Notes: generated by a model from the sequence alone, not told the origin. A stretch of DNA of 64,000 nucleotides from Leucobacter weissii (GCF_017565745.1 NZ_JAGDYM010000002.1:22724-86723), one strand, 5' to 3'; counted from the first letter of the stretch, positions 48,201 to 57,134 are shown. Made by a program: numbers and translations.

Positions 48201-51200
48201 GACAACTGACCCGCGACAAAGGGCTCATCCCCGCGGGTGCGGGGCGGACAGCATCCGCTGGTGCGGCGACATGGCGAGCACGGGCTCATCCCCGCGGGTG
48301 CGGGGCGGACAGGTTCGTGGGATGCCGACGCGCACGGCCCGGGGGCTCATCCCCGCGGGTGCGGGGCGGACCAGCCGCGATCGCTGAACAGCTCGGGGCG
48401 CACGGGCTCATCCCCGCGGGTGCGGGGCGGACGCACCGCTGATCGCGAGGTTCTGCCGTTTCGAGGGCTCATCCCCGCGGGTGCGGGGCGGACCGTCCGC
48501 GTCTGACCGAGGCGGAGGAGGTCGAGGGCTCATCCCCGCGGGTGCGGGGCGGACGCCTGGGTCTGCAGGCCGCGAGCGATGATGTCGGGCTCATCCCCGC
48601 GGGTGCGGGGCGGACTCAAGAAAGTCGCCGACAAAAAGCGCGAGCCCGGGCTCATCCCCGCGGGTGCGGGGCGGACTGGAGGTCACCGCCGGCGAACTCG
48701 GCGACGCCGGGCTCATCCCCGCGGGTGCGGGGCGGACATCTTCGACGCCTCGGCGGGCACCCTGTCCGCGGGCTCATCCCCGCGGGTGCGGGGCGGACGG
48801 GATCGGCCGTGGCGCGCTCATGCGCGCGCTGCCCGGCTACGGCTGGACCTACCGGCAGGCCGGCCAGGGCTCATCCCCGCGGGTGCGGGGCGGACGGCCA
48901 CCTGTTCGACATGCGCGCCCTGCAAGGGGGCTCATCCCCGCGGGTGCGGGGCGGACACAGTGTTGGTGGCGAGTTCGGCGTACTCGATGGGCTCATCCCC
49001 GCGGGTGCGGGGCGGACCGAGGTAGATCGCGGTGCGTGCGGGCATTGTCGGGCTCATCCCCGCGGGTGCGGGGCGGACGTGCGCACGAAACAGCGCGGCG
49101 ACTCGGGCAAGGGCTCATCCCCGCGGGTGCGGGGCGGACGATCAGAACCAGCGACGGCTCAGCCGTACGTGGGGCTCATCCCCGCGGGTGCGGGGCGGAC
49201 GGTCTGTAGCAGCTCGATCATCGGAGCATGAGGGGCTCATCCCCGCGGGTGCGGGGCGGACTTGAACACGCGGTGCCCGGCGGTTTCCAGCGCGGGCTCA
49301 TCCCCGCGGGTGCGGGGCGGACGAGGGCGAGCTGCTCGGGCGGCTGGCGTGGCTGGGCTCATCCCCGCGGGTGCGGGGCGGACAGCGGCGGGGCTGAGCC
49401 GTGCGGGCCGCCCCGGGGCTCATCCCCGCGGGTGCGGGGCGGACGGCTACGGCTGGACCTACCGGCAGGCCGGCCAGGGCTCATCCCCGCGGGTGCGGGG
49501 CGGACCGCTTGCCGCTGCGCACGTCGGCAAGGGCCTGGGGCTCATCCCCGCGGGTGCGGGGCGGACTCCGAGTGGTTGGGAGGGAACGGTCGCTCGTCGG
49601 GCTCATCCCCGCGGGTGCGGGGCGGACACGGCGCTGCTGTTCCTGCGCCGTCGACCGAAGGGCTCATCCCCGCGGGTGCGGGGCGGACAGGGCCAGGCTG
49701 GTGCCGGTTTCCTGGGTCATGGGCTCATCCCCGCGGGTGCGGGGCGGACTTCGCGAGCGTCATCTCGGGAAGGGGTTCCACGGGCTCATCCCCGCGGGTG
49801 CGGGGCGGACCCACCCCCTCGAAGGAGACGACCGATGCCGCAGGGCTCATCCCCGCGGGTGCGGGGCGGACTGAATGAGTTTACTCGCGGGAATCTGCAT
49901 CAGGGGCTCATCCCCGCGGGTGCGGGGCGGACTAATCAACCGAAACCTGCAAACCGAATTTCTGGGGCTCATCCCCGCGGGTGCGGGGCGGACGACGTTT
50001 CTTGCAGCGTTTTCGCTGTTAGGTTGGGCTCATCCCCGCGGGTGCGGGGCGGACCCATAGGCGGCGCGCACATCGGAGACGATGCCGGGCTCATCCCCGC
50101 GGGTGCGGGGCGGACTGCGGATACGGCGAGCGCCCGCGCGAGCGGGGGGGCTCATCCCCGCGGGTGCGGGGCGGACGAATGCCAATCTGCGCGACGCCCA
50201 CGGGGGGCGGGCTCATCCCCGCGGGTGCGGGGCGGACCGGGCAGTCGGTAAGCACGTTATTTCTCCGGGGGGCTCATCCCCGCGGGTGCGGGGCGGACCC
50301 GGCCCACGCATAGAGGACTACGCGACCGCCGGGCTCATCCCCGCGGGTGCGGGGCGGACAGGAACAGCACGTGAAGGTGCGCGTGCCAGCCGGGCTCATC
50401 CCCGCGGGTGCGGGGCGGACCCCAAGGGATTGGTCTTAGAGCGCAGATCATCGGGCTCATCCCCGCGGGTGCGGGGCGGACTCTCCCATGGAGACGTTCT
50501 ATTGCTCCATCTGGGGCTCATCCCCGCGGGTGCGGGGCGGACTCGCGGCGCACGTCGGCGGGCGTCGGGGCAGGGGGCTCATCCCCGCGGGTGCGGGGCG
50601 GACATGGCGGGATTGAGGGTCCGTCCGGCCTGTCGGGGCTCATCCCCGCGGGTGCGGGGCGGACCAATAGATTGTAACATCAATCGCCGGGTAGCGGGGC
50701 TCATCCCCGCGGGTGCGGGGCGGACGTTCCCCGGCTCGGAGTCGGCGGGAATGAGGCGGGCTCATCCCCGCGGGTGCGGGGCGGACTATCCGGCGCGCGT
50801 CACGGTCGGCGACCAGACGGGCTCATCCCCGCGGGTGCGGGGCGGACCTGATCCACGCTAGCAATTCTCCCATGGAGACGGGCTCATCCCCGCGGGTGCG
50901 GGGCGGACCAATAGATTGTAACATCAATCGCCGGGTAGCTGGGCTCATCCCCGCGGGTGCGGGGCGGACATTCGATCGCCTTCATTCTTCTACGCTCCTT
51001 CGGGCTCATCCCCGCGGGTGCGGGGCGGACGCGGGCGCGTCGATCTGCACGATCGTGGTCGCGGGCTCATCCCCGCGGGTGCGGGGCGGACCAATAGATT
51101 GTAACATCAATCGCCGGGTAGCTGGGCTCATCCCCGCGGGTGCGGGGCGGACAGACCCGCGCGGCCGTGTCGCCGAGTCGCGTCGGGCTCATCCCCGCGG

Positions 51201-51762
51201 GTGCGGGGCGGACTATCCCGCGCGCGTCACGGTCGGCGACCAGGCGGGCTCATCCCCGCGGGTGCGGGGCGGACGCCGGCGCTCGCCGCCGGGCGCGTTC
51301 CGAGCCGGGCTCATCCCCGCGGGTGCGGGGCGGACAAGATCAGCGGCTCGCGCTTCTCGGGCCATAGGGGCTCATCCCCGCGGGTGCGGGGCGGACCTGA
51401 TCCACGCTAGCAATTCTCCCATGGAGACGGGCTCATCCCCGCGGGTGCGGGGCGGACATGGCGGGATTGAGGGTCCGTCCGGCCTGTCAGGGCTCATCCC
51501 CGCGGGTGCGGGGCGGACTGCCCGATACGCCCCCCGCGGCGCATGATCACGGGCTCATCCCCGCGGGTGCGGGGCGGACCAATAGATTGTAACATCAATC
51601 GCCGTGTAGCGGGGCTCATCCCCGCGGGTGCGGGGCGGACTTCAGGTGCTTCCCCGTCGTCGTCCCCCAGATGGGCTCATCCCCGCGGGTGCGGGGCGGA
51701 CTGGCCGGCTTCGTGGGCGAGCTTGAAGTATTCGGGCTCATCCCCGCGGGTGCGGGGCGGAC
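39252..51762 (-). CRISPR. Type I-E CRISPR array, about 205 repeats and 204 spacers
   Basis: The unit is 61 bp: a 28-29 bp repeat with core CCCCGCGGGTGCGGGG plus a 32-nt spacer. Counting repeat ends from 39280 to 51762 gives 204 steps after allowing for two 33-nt spacers and one 68-nt spacer. On the minus strand the repeat matches the I-E consensus: a six-base CCCCGC/GCGGGG stem with loop ACCC and a 3' handle ATGAGCC(C). The array is therefore read right to left. The left-most repeat (39252-39280) is degenerate at its handle end, as expected of the oldest repeat. Repeat variants occur near 39387, 40420 and 41102. Several spacers are duplicated or near-duplicated. Confidence 0.97.
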
Positions 51763-51878
51763 ACTCCCATTATCCTAAGAACAAGAGGGGCTGGAACCAG
51801 CAAAAACTTCACTTTCAACAATGGCACTGGAGCGGCTTATTGGGCCAGACCCGAGTTGAGGTGAGAGAAGGGATCTTC
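51763..51878 (-). promoter_or_regulatory. CRISPR leader, shared with the divergent cas1 promoter region
   Basis: The 116 bases between the last repeat and cas1 are richer in A and T than either side. Minus-strand transcription into the array must begin here or within cas1. A GATAAT box lies about 7 bases before the first repeat, with no clear -35. The palindrome GCTGGAACCAGC (51790-51801) is about 28 bases from the repeat and could help anchor integration. GAGAGAAGGG precedes the cas1 ATG on the plus strand. Confidence 0.6.
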
Positions 51879-52853
51879 ATGTCATCCGCCGCCGTTCCAG
51901 GGGTGCGTCCTCCAGAACTTCCTGAACTGGTTCGCGCACGAGACCGTTTGACCTTCATATACCTAGAGCGCAGCGTTATCAGCCGAGACTCCAACGCGAT
52001 AACCGCCACGGACGAACGTGGCACAGTACACATCCCAGCGGCCTCGCTGGGCGCGCTGCTTCTGGGGCCGGGCACCACGGTCACTCAGCAGGCGATGGTG
52101 CTCATCGCCGAATCCGGCTCCACGGTTGTCTGGGTCGGTGAGCAAGGCGTCAGATACTACTGCCATGGCCGCTCGCTCGCACGATCGAGTCGTCTTCTCG
52201 AAGCTCAAGCCCGGCTGGTCTCCACGACGCGATCGAGGCTCAGGATCGCGAAGGCGATGTACGCGTTGAGATTCCCCGGCGAGGACACTTCGGGAAACAC
52301 CATGCAGCAACTGCGAGGCAAGGAGGGAACAAGAGTTCGGCAAGCCTATGTGGAAAACGCAAAGAGGACCGGTGTCGACTGGCGGGGAAGAAGCTACAAG
52401 GTCGAGGATTTCGAGGACGCGGATCCCGTCAATCAGGCGCTCTCAGCGCTCAACGTGTCGTTGTACGGCGTCGTGCACTCAGTGATCGTGGCGCTGGGCT
52501 GTTCGCCCGGGCTCGGCTTCATCCACACGGGTAATGAGCGCAGCTTTGTCTTCGACATAGCCGATCTCTACAAGGCCGATTTCACGATCCCGCTGGCATT
52601 CGATATCGCTTCGCAGCAACCCGACGATGTCGGGTCTGCAGCCCGCAGAGCGGTGCGCGACGCGATGAAACGCGGGGGCTTCATGCAGCGGTGCGCATCC
52701 GATATCAGACAACTCATGCTCGAGGACACAGACGAGGCGGGAATCGAGGTCGAGTTCGAAGATGAGCTGAGCCGCGACGTGGTGCAGCTTTGGGGTGGAA
52801 TGAACAACGAGAACGTCGCTTCAGGCAGAAATTATCAGGGCGGTCAACAGTGA
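51879..52853 (+). CDS. cas1: Cas1e integrase
   Basis: A 324-residue I-E type Cas1 that, with Cas2, inserts new spacers at the leader end. The metal-binding residues are all present: Glu149 (RGKEGTRVR), His216 (FIHTG) and Asp226/Asp229 (FDIADLYK). These match E. coli E141, H208, D218 and D221 with a constant offset of 8. The ATG at 51879 is preferred because a good ribosome binding site precedes it; the frame is open back into the array. GTGA overlap with cas2. Confidence 0.96.
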   Translation: MSSAAVPGVRPPELPELVRARDRLTFIYLERSVISRDSNAITATDERGTVHIPAASLGALLLGPGTTVTQQAMVLIAESGSTVVWVGEQGVRYYCHGRSLARSSRLLEAQARLVSTTRSRLRIAKAMYALRFPGEDTSGNTMQQLRGKEGTRVRQAYVENAKRTGVDWRGRSYKVEDFEDADPVNQALSALNVSLYGVVHSVIVALGCSPGLGFIHTGNERSFVFDIADLYKADFTIPLAFDIASQQPDDVGSAARRAVRDAMKRGGFMQRCASDIRQLMLEDTDEAGIEVEFEDELSRDVVQLWGGMNNENVASGRNYQGGQQ

Positions 52854-53197
52854 TCGTCGTCGTGCTCTCGTCATGCCCGGCCAAGTTGCGCGGGCATCTG
52901 ACGAGATGGGTGCTCGAGATTTCGGCTGGCGTGTTCGTGGGCTCGGTGACGGCGAGGGTGAGGGATCTGCTCTGGGACCAGATCCTCGAGAATATCGGTG
53001 CCGGCCGGGCGATCATGGTGTTCCAGACCAATACCGAGCAGAAACTCGATTTCAAGGTGCACGGGCACGAGTGGATTCCGACCGACTTCGAGGGCATCTC
53101 GTTGATGATGCGTCCGAACAGCAGCGCGAAGCAGGTGACGAACGCGCGGAAGACCGGGTGGAGTAATGCGTCCCGGTACCGGCGGGGGAGAGGGTGA
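52850..53197 (+). CDS. cas2: Cas2e adaptation protein
   Basis: A 115-residue I-E type Cas2 (E. coli: 94), with the typical start MIVVVLSSCPAKLRG, the WVLEISAGVFVGSV segment, and VFQTNTEQ. It bridges two Cas1 dimers and sets the spacer length. The GTG start overlaps the cas1 stop. The C-terminal about 20 residues are basic and extend beyond E. coli Cas2. Confidence 0.95.
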   Translation: MIVVVLSSCPAKLRGHLTRWVLEISAGVFVGSVTARVRDLLWDQILENIGAGRAIMVFQTNTEQKLDFKVHGHEWIPTDFEGISLMMRPNSSAKQVTNARKTGWSNASRYRRGRG

Positions 53198-53240
53198 GGC
53201 GAGCCCGATCACATACTCCTCATGGGCGTGCAGTAGCTGT

Positions 53241-53458
53241 ATGGCTGTCGACGGAGTGAAGAACGAGCGGATCGCCCTCCGGATGACCACTGCGCAGAAG
53301 CAGACCATTGAACGTGCCTCGCGCACCCAGAGCTCCAACCTGACGGAGTTCTCGGACCAGCGCTGCTGCAGTGCGCCGAGGACGTGCTGGCCGAGCAGTC
53401 TTTTTTTGCTCTGAGCGAGTCCCAGTGGGCTGAGGTGGATGCGGTGCTCGCCCGGTGA
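53241..53458 (+). pseudogene. Decayed DUF1778 (TacA-like) antitoxin
   Basis: From ATG 53241 the frame reads MAVDGVKNERIALRMTTAQK, a ribbon-helix-helix start of the DUF1778 family. A one-base loss near 53355 shifts it. The -1 frame then continues ALLQCAEDVLAEQSFFALSE and SQWAEVDAVLAR to TGA 53456, the usual C-terminus. The family binds its own promoter and neutralises a GNAT toxin encoded next. Confidence 0.75.
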
Positions 53459-54010
53459 CGGAGCTGCCGAAGACAGGCCCCCTGACGGCAAGGCCCGGCT
53501 ATCGGGCATCGGATCAGCACGAATTCGATTCGTTCGACTCCGGAGAGCCCCGATCGAAACTTGGCTGCTCCGGCGAGCGTTGAATAACCAGGAAGACTCT
53601 GTTTCTCGTAGCTATGTGGTCACGATAGAGGGTCATCTCGCCCGTGTTGTCGCGTCTACAGTCTTCCTTCATGCCGGAAGTGCTGAGGCCCGCGCGGTCT
53701 CCGCGGCGTTCCGCAGAAACTCGCCCGATCCGATCCCGGTGCTGGTCATCGGCAGACTGGCTGTGGACCGACGCTATCGGGGTGCGGCCTGGGCGTTTCG
53801 TTGCTGCAGGACGCGGTGAAATGAGCGAACCTGGCCGGTCGTATCGTCGGAGCCAAGGGTATTCTGGTGCAGGCGAAGAATGACGGTGCAGCCGACTTCT
53901 ACCGCCGCTACGGCTTCAAGCCGCGGCCTGGTGATCTGCTGGTGCTGCTGCCAGCGGAATTGAAGAGTCGTCCGATTCGTGACCGAACAGCCCTGAGTGA
54001 TCTTCGATAG
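53455..54010 (+). pseudogene. Decayed GNAT toxin (TacT-like)
   Basis: The frame starts at GTG 53455, overlapping the antitoxin end. Pieces of a TacT-type acetyltransferase follow in order: FDSGEP, then PIETWLLRRALNNQ, then FRRNSPDPIPVLVIGRLAVD and RRYRG, then GLGVSLLQDAVK, then GILVQAKNDGAADFYRRYGF. Two frameshifts (near 53552 and 53782) and an in-frame TGA at about 53820 separate them. Functional relatives acetylate charged tRNA and stop translation. The module is dead here. Confidence 0.75.
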
Positions 54011-54086
54011 AATCGATGGGGTGCTCTGCAGTCACTATTAGCAGAGATGCACCCAGGCAACCTTGCGGTTTTCATTGTTCATGGGA

Positions 54087-54114
54087 GAACGCCCTGCCTT
54101 CGCAGGGAACATTT
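54087..54114 (+). other. Hairpin resembling a degenerate CRISPR repeat upstream of cas3
   Basis: CCCTGC-cttc-GCAGGG (54092-54107) has the same stem and loop sizes as the array repeat. It matches 16 of 28 positions when aligned to the crRNA-sense repeat. The one stem difference (C-G to T-A) is compensated on both sides. It could also be a terminator of the decayed toxin gene. The palindrome AACATTTATGTT follows at 54108-54119. Confidence 0.35.
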
Positions 54115-54187
54115 ATGTTAAACAACAGGTAACCTTGTGTTTTACTGTTACTTGATCTGATTGAAAGCTGTGAAAGGGCGGCGACGT

Positions 54188-54226
54188 CGGTGGTGGGTTG
54201 TAGCTTGAGAACGTCACCCACCACCG
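54188..54226 (+). promoter_or_regulatory. 11-bp inverted repeat just upstream of cas3
   Basis: CGGTGGTGGGT (54188-54198) and ACCCACCACCG (54216-54226) are perfect complements with a 17-base loop, ending 19 bases before the cas3 ATG. It may be an operator for the cas operon or a hairpin in its leader RNA. The 54110-54180 stretch is AT-rich and is the likely promoter zone. Confidence 0.5.
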
Positions 54227-54245
54227 GCTCAATCCAGGGGGAGTC

Positions 54246-57134
54246 ATGCTCGACACCATCTCTCAACGCACACGGCAGCTGTGGGCGAAGACGGGCGAAG
54301 ATCGGAGGTGGCTGAGCTTGCAGCAGCACATGCGCGACTCGGCCGATGCGGCCGGGTTCCTTTGGGATGAGTGGCTTTCCGCTGATGTGAAGCGCACGCT
54401 CATCGAACACTCCAGCCTCAAGGAGGCGGAACTGCGCCCTCTGGTCACCTGGCTGGCGGGCACCCACGACATCGGCAAGGCGAGTAAGCCATTCGCCTTC
54501 CAACTCGATCAGAGCCCGGATCACAGGTGGCTCTCCGAGCGGGTGCGCAACACGGGATTCGACTCGAACCGGTTCAGCGAGCTTGGCATCGAGGTCGAGG
54601 ATCTGCCGCACTCCGTCTACTCGCAGGGCATCCAGACGTGGTGGCTCTGCGAAACCTTCGGTTGGAACTCATACAGCGCGGAGCGGCTCGCCGGGATCAG
54701 TGGGGCCCACCACGGGCTGCCGCCGACCGAGGATCAACTCTCGAAGCTCCACTCCAGTCTCCTGGCCACACACGGCGAAGACTGGCAGCAGGCGTGGCGG
54801 GAACTCCTCAGCGACATCACCGCCCATACTGGTGCCGAGGAGATCCTGCGCGGGCACCCGAAGCTGAAGATCCCCGTCAACGCGCAGATGGTGCTGACCG
54901 GTCTCGTGATCATGAGCGACTGGATCGCCTCGAACCCCGAGTTCTTTCCGCTTTCGCGCCCTGAAGCGCCGATCACCGCAGCTGCTGCTCAGGACCGCGG
55001 ACGGGCTGGGATCGACAGTTTGCAACTTCCGGATCCCTGGCGTCCGGCCCAGCAGCAGGGCGACACGGCCGCCTTCTACCGGCAGAGATTCGACTGGCCC
55101 GAGGACTTTCACCCGAACCAGTTGCAGCGTGTGGCCGCGAAACTCGGTTCTGAGGCGATATCGCCCGGCCTATTCATCATCGAGGCACCGATGGGCACCG
55201 GCAAGACCGAGGCCGGCTTGGCGCTGGCGGACCTCCTCGCCCAGCAACTCGGCGTTGGTGGCCTCATGTTCGCCACGCCCACTACCGCGACCTCCGATGG
55301 GCTTTTCGGGCGTACCCTCACCTGGGCGAGAAACACTCAGCCTGGCGGCAGCCTCACCTCGATGTTCCTGGCGCACTCGCGCAACACGCTGAGCGACAGC
55401 TTCATGCGTCTGCGCTACGAACGAGCCCAAGCCGAGCAAACCGAAGAGGAATCCAACCGCGGTCAGGCCATCTCGCACGACTGGCTCTACGGGCGCAAGA
55501 AGGGGATCCTCTCCCACATCGTCATCGGAACCGTCGATCAGGTGCTGCAGATGGCTCTCCAAACTCGGCACGTCATGCTGAAACATCTTGGATTCTCCGG
55601 CAAGGTCGTGGTCATCGATGAGGTGCATGCCTACGACTCCTATATGCAGATCTACCTGCAGCGTGCATTGCAGTGGCTTGCATCGTACGGCGTCACGGTG
55701 ATTCTGCTCTCCGCAACCCTGCCGCAGTCGGTGCGCGTTGAGCTGAGCAACGCCTACCGAACCGGACTGGGAGCGGAGCCCAGGGGTGAACCCGAAGGTC
55801 ACCGCGCTCAAAACCAGGAACCCGAAAAGATCGTTCTCGAGCTGAGCTACCCGCTGATCACCCAGGTCGACGTCGCAGGAACTCATCAGCACGCCGTGTC
55901 GATCGACTCGGAGACGAAAAACGTCACGCTGCATCAGATCGACGACTCCCTGGGGACGCTCGAGGAGAAACTCGAACCCGTGCGTATTGACGGTGGCTGT
56001 GCGGTCGTCATCTGCAACACCGTCAAACGGGCGCAGGCTGTGTACGAGCGACTGAAACCGATCTTCGGCGACGACGTCTCACTGCTGCACGCAAGATTCA
56101 CGGCGATCGATCGGAAAGAGAAGGAAGAAACGCTGCTGTCATTCTTCGGTTCCAGCTCGAACCGCGGATCGGGGCGTCCTGAGCGTCGGGTGCTGGTCGC
56201 GACCCAAATCGTGGAGCAATCGCTCGATCTCGATTTCGATCTCATGATCACCGACTTCTGTCCCGCGGATCTGCTTTTGCAGCGCGCCGGGCGCCTGCAC
56301 CGACACCGGCGTCCCGCAGAAGACCGTCCCGGATGGTCACGTCAGCCGACCATCTATGTCCGCGGCATCGAACAGGCGGGAGACGAGAACGAGCCGCCGG
56401 TGTTCAGTAGTGATTACCGTGCCATCTACGCCGAAGCGATTCTGCTCGCCTCATACGCGCTGCTCCTACCCAAATTCCAACAGGGCGAGCAACTCCGCAT
56501 TCCCGACGAGATCAGCGCCCTCGTGCAGCATACGTATCGATCGGCCCCTGCAATCCCGGAGGCCTGGGCAGATGCCTACCGCCAGGCACGCACGAAACTC
56601 GTCGAAGAGATCCACCGTAAACAGGCCAAGGCGAGCGGATTCCTGCTCAAGGATCATCGCGGCCATCGAACCATCGCCGAGATCATGCCTTACCGCGAAG
56701 CGAGGGTGAAGGAGCACGTCGATGAACTTCGCGCAGCGGCGCAAGTACGTGACATCGACCCGGCGCTCGAGGTGCTGCTCGTGCAGCGTGTTGCGGGCGA
56801 GTATCGGCTCCTGCCCGGCCACCCGCGCAGTGACGAAGTCATCAGTATCGCTCTGCCGCCCGACGAAGAGATTGCCAAGGCGATAGCGCTGAACAGCGTC
56901 CGACTTCCCTACTACTTCTCGAGACCTCGAGCGTTCGATGCGGCGCTCGACGAACTCGAGCGATCGTACTTCATCGACTCCTGGCAGCAGTCACATTACC
57001 TCCGGAGTCAACTCATCCTGCCCCTTGATGAGAAGCTTGAGGTCGAGCTCGCCGGACAGCGCCTGCGCTACAGCAGCGAACTCGGACTTCAGCACCTCGC
57101 CAACCTCGTAGACGCCGCTCCGGAGGACACATGA
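54246..57134 (+). CDS. cas3: Cas3 nuclease-helicase
   Basis: A 962-residue effector nuclease of type I systems. The N-terminal HD domain has His28 (QQHMRDS), the HD pair at 74-75 (GTHDIGK) and later SGAHHGLPP. The SF2 helicase has Walker A APMGTGKT near residue 315, DEVH near 457, SAT near 488 and motif VI QRAGRLHRH near 680. It is recruited by Cascade and degrades the target strand. GGGGGAG precedes the ATG. It heads an operon in which most genes overlap by 4 bases. Base use is less GC-biased than in flanking genes. Confidence 0.96.
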   Translation: MLDTISQRTRQLWAKTGEDRRWLSLQQHMRDSADAAGFLWDEWLSADVKRTLIEHSSLKEAELRPLVTWLAGTHDIGKASKPFAFQLDQSPDHRWLSERVRNTGFDSNRFSELGIEVEDLPHSVYSQGIQTWWLCETFGWNSYSAERLAGISGAHHGLPPTEDQLSKLHSSLLATHGEDWQQAWRELLSDITAHTGAEEILRGHPKLKIPVNAQMVLTGLVIMSDWIASNPEFFPLSRPEAPITAAAAQDRGRAGIDSLQLPDPWRPAQQQGDTAAFYRQRFDWPEDFHPNQLQRVAAKLGSEAISPGLFIIEAPMGTGKTEAGLALADLLAQQLGVGGLMFATPTTATSDGLFGRTLTWARNTQPGGSLTSMFLAHSRNTLSDSFMRLRYERAQAEQTEEESNRGQAISHDWLYGRKKGILSHIVIGTVDQVLQMALQTRHVMLKHLGFSGKVVVIDEVHAYDSYMQIYLQRALQWLASYGVTVILLSATLPQSVRVELSNAYRTGLGAEPRGEPEGHRAQNQEPEKIVLELSYPLITQVDVAGTHQHAVSIDSETKNVTLHQIDDSLGTLEEKLEPVRIDGGCAVVICNTVKRAQAVYERLKPIFGDDVSLLHARFTAIDRKEKEETLLSFFGSSSNRGSGRPERRVLVATQIVEQSLDLDFDLMITDFCPADLLLQRAGRLHRHRRPAEDRPGWSRQPTIYVRGIEQAGDENEPPVFSSDYRAIYAEAILLASYALLLPKFQQGEQLRIPDEISALVQHTYRSAPAIPEAWADAYRQARTKLVEEIHRKQAKASGFLLKDHRGHRTIAEIMPYREARVKEHVDELRAAAQVRDIDPALEVLLVQRVAGEYRLLPGHPRSDEVISIALPPDEEIAKAIALNSVRLPYYFSRPRAFDAALDELERSYFIDSWQQSHYLRSQLILPLDEKLEVELAGQRLRYSSELGLQHLANLVDAAPEDT

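Noticed and set aside
48799..48866. A hidden degenerate repeat inside the 68-nt spacer (GCTCAT followed by GC-rich bases)
   Set aside because: Only the six bases GCTCAT match. The hairpin arms are absent, and the distances to the true repeats do not fit a 61-bp unit.
39228..51750. Many open frames through the array with repeats such as SSPRVRGG, GLIPAGAGRT, AHPRGCGAD, and SPPRTRGDEP on the other strand
   Set aside because: They are translations of the 61-bp CRISPR unit, whose length leaves frames open. They are not collagen-like proteins.
51763..51794. A 205th spacer after the last repeat
   Set aside because: No repeat follows it, so this is leader sequence.
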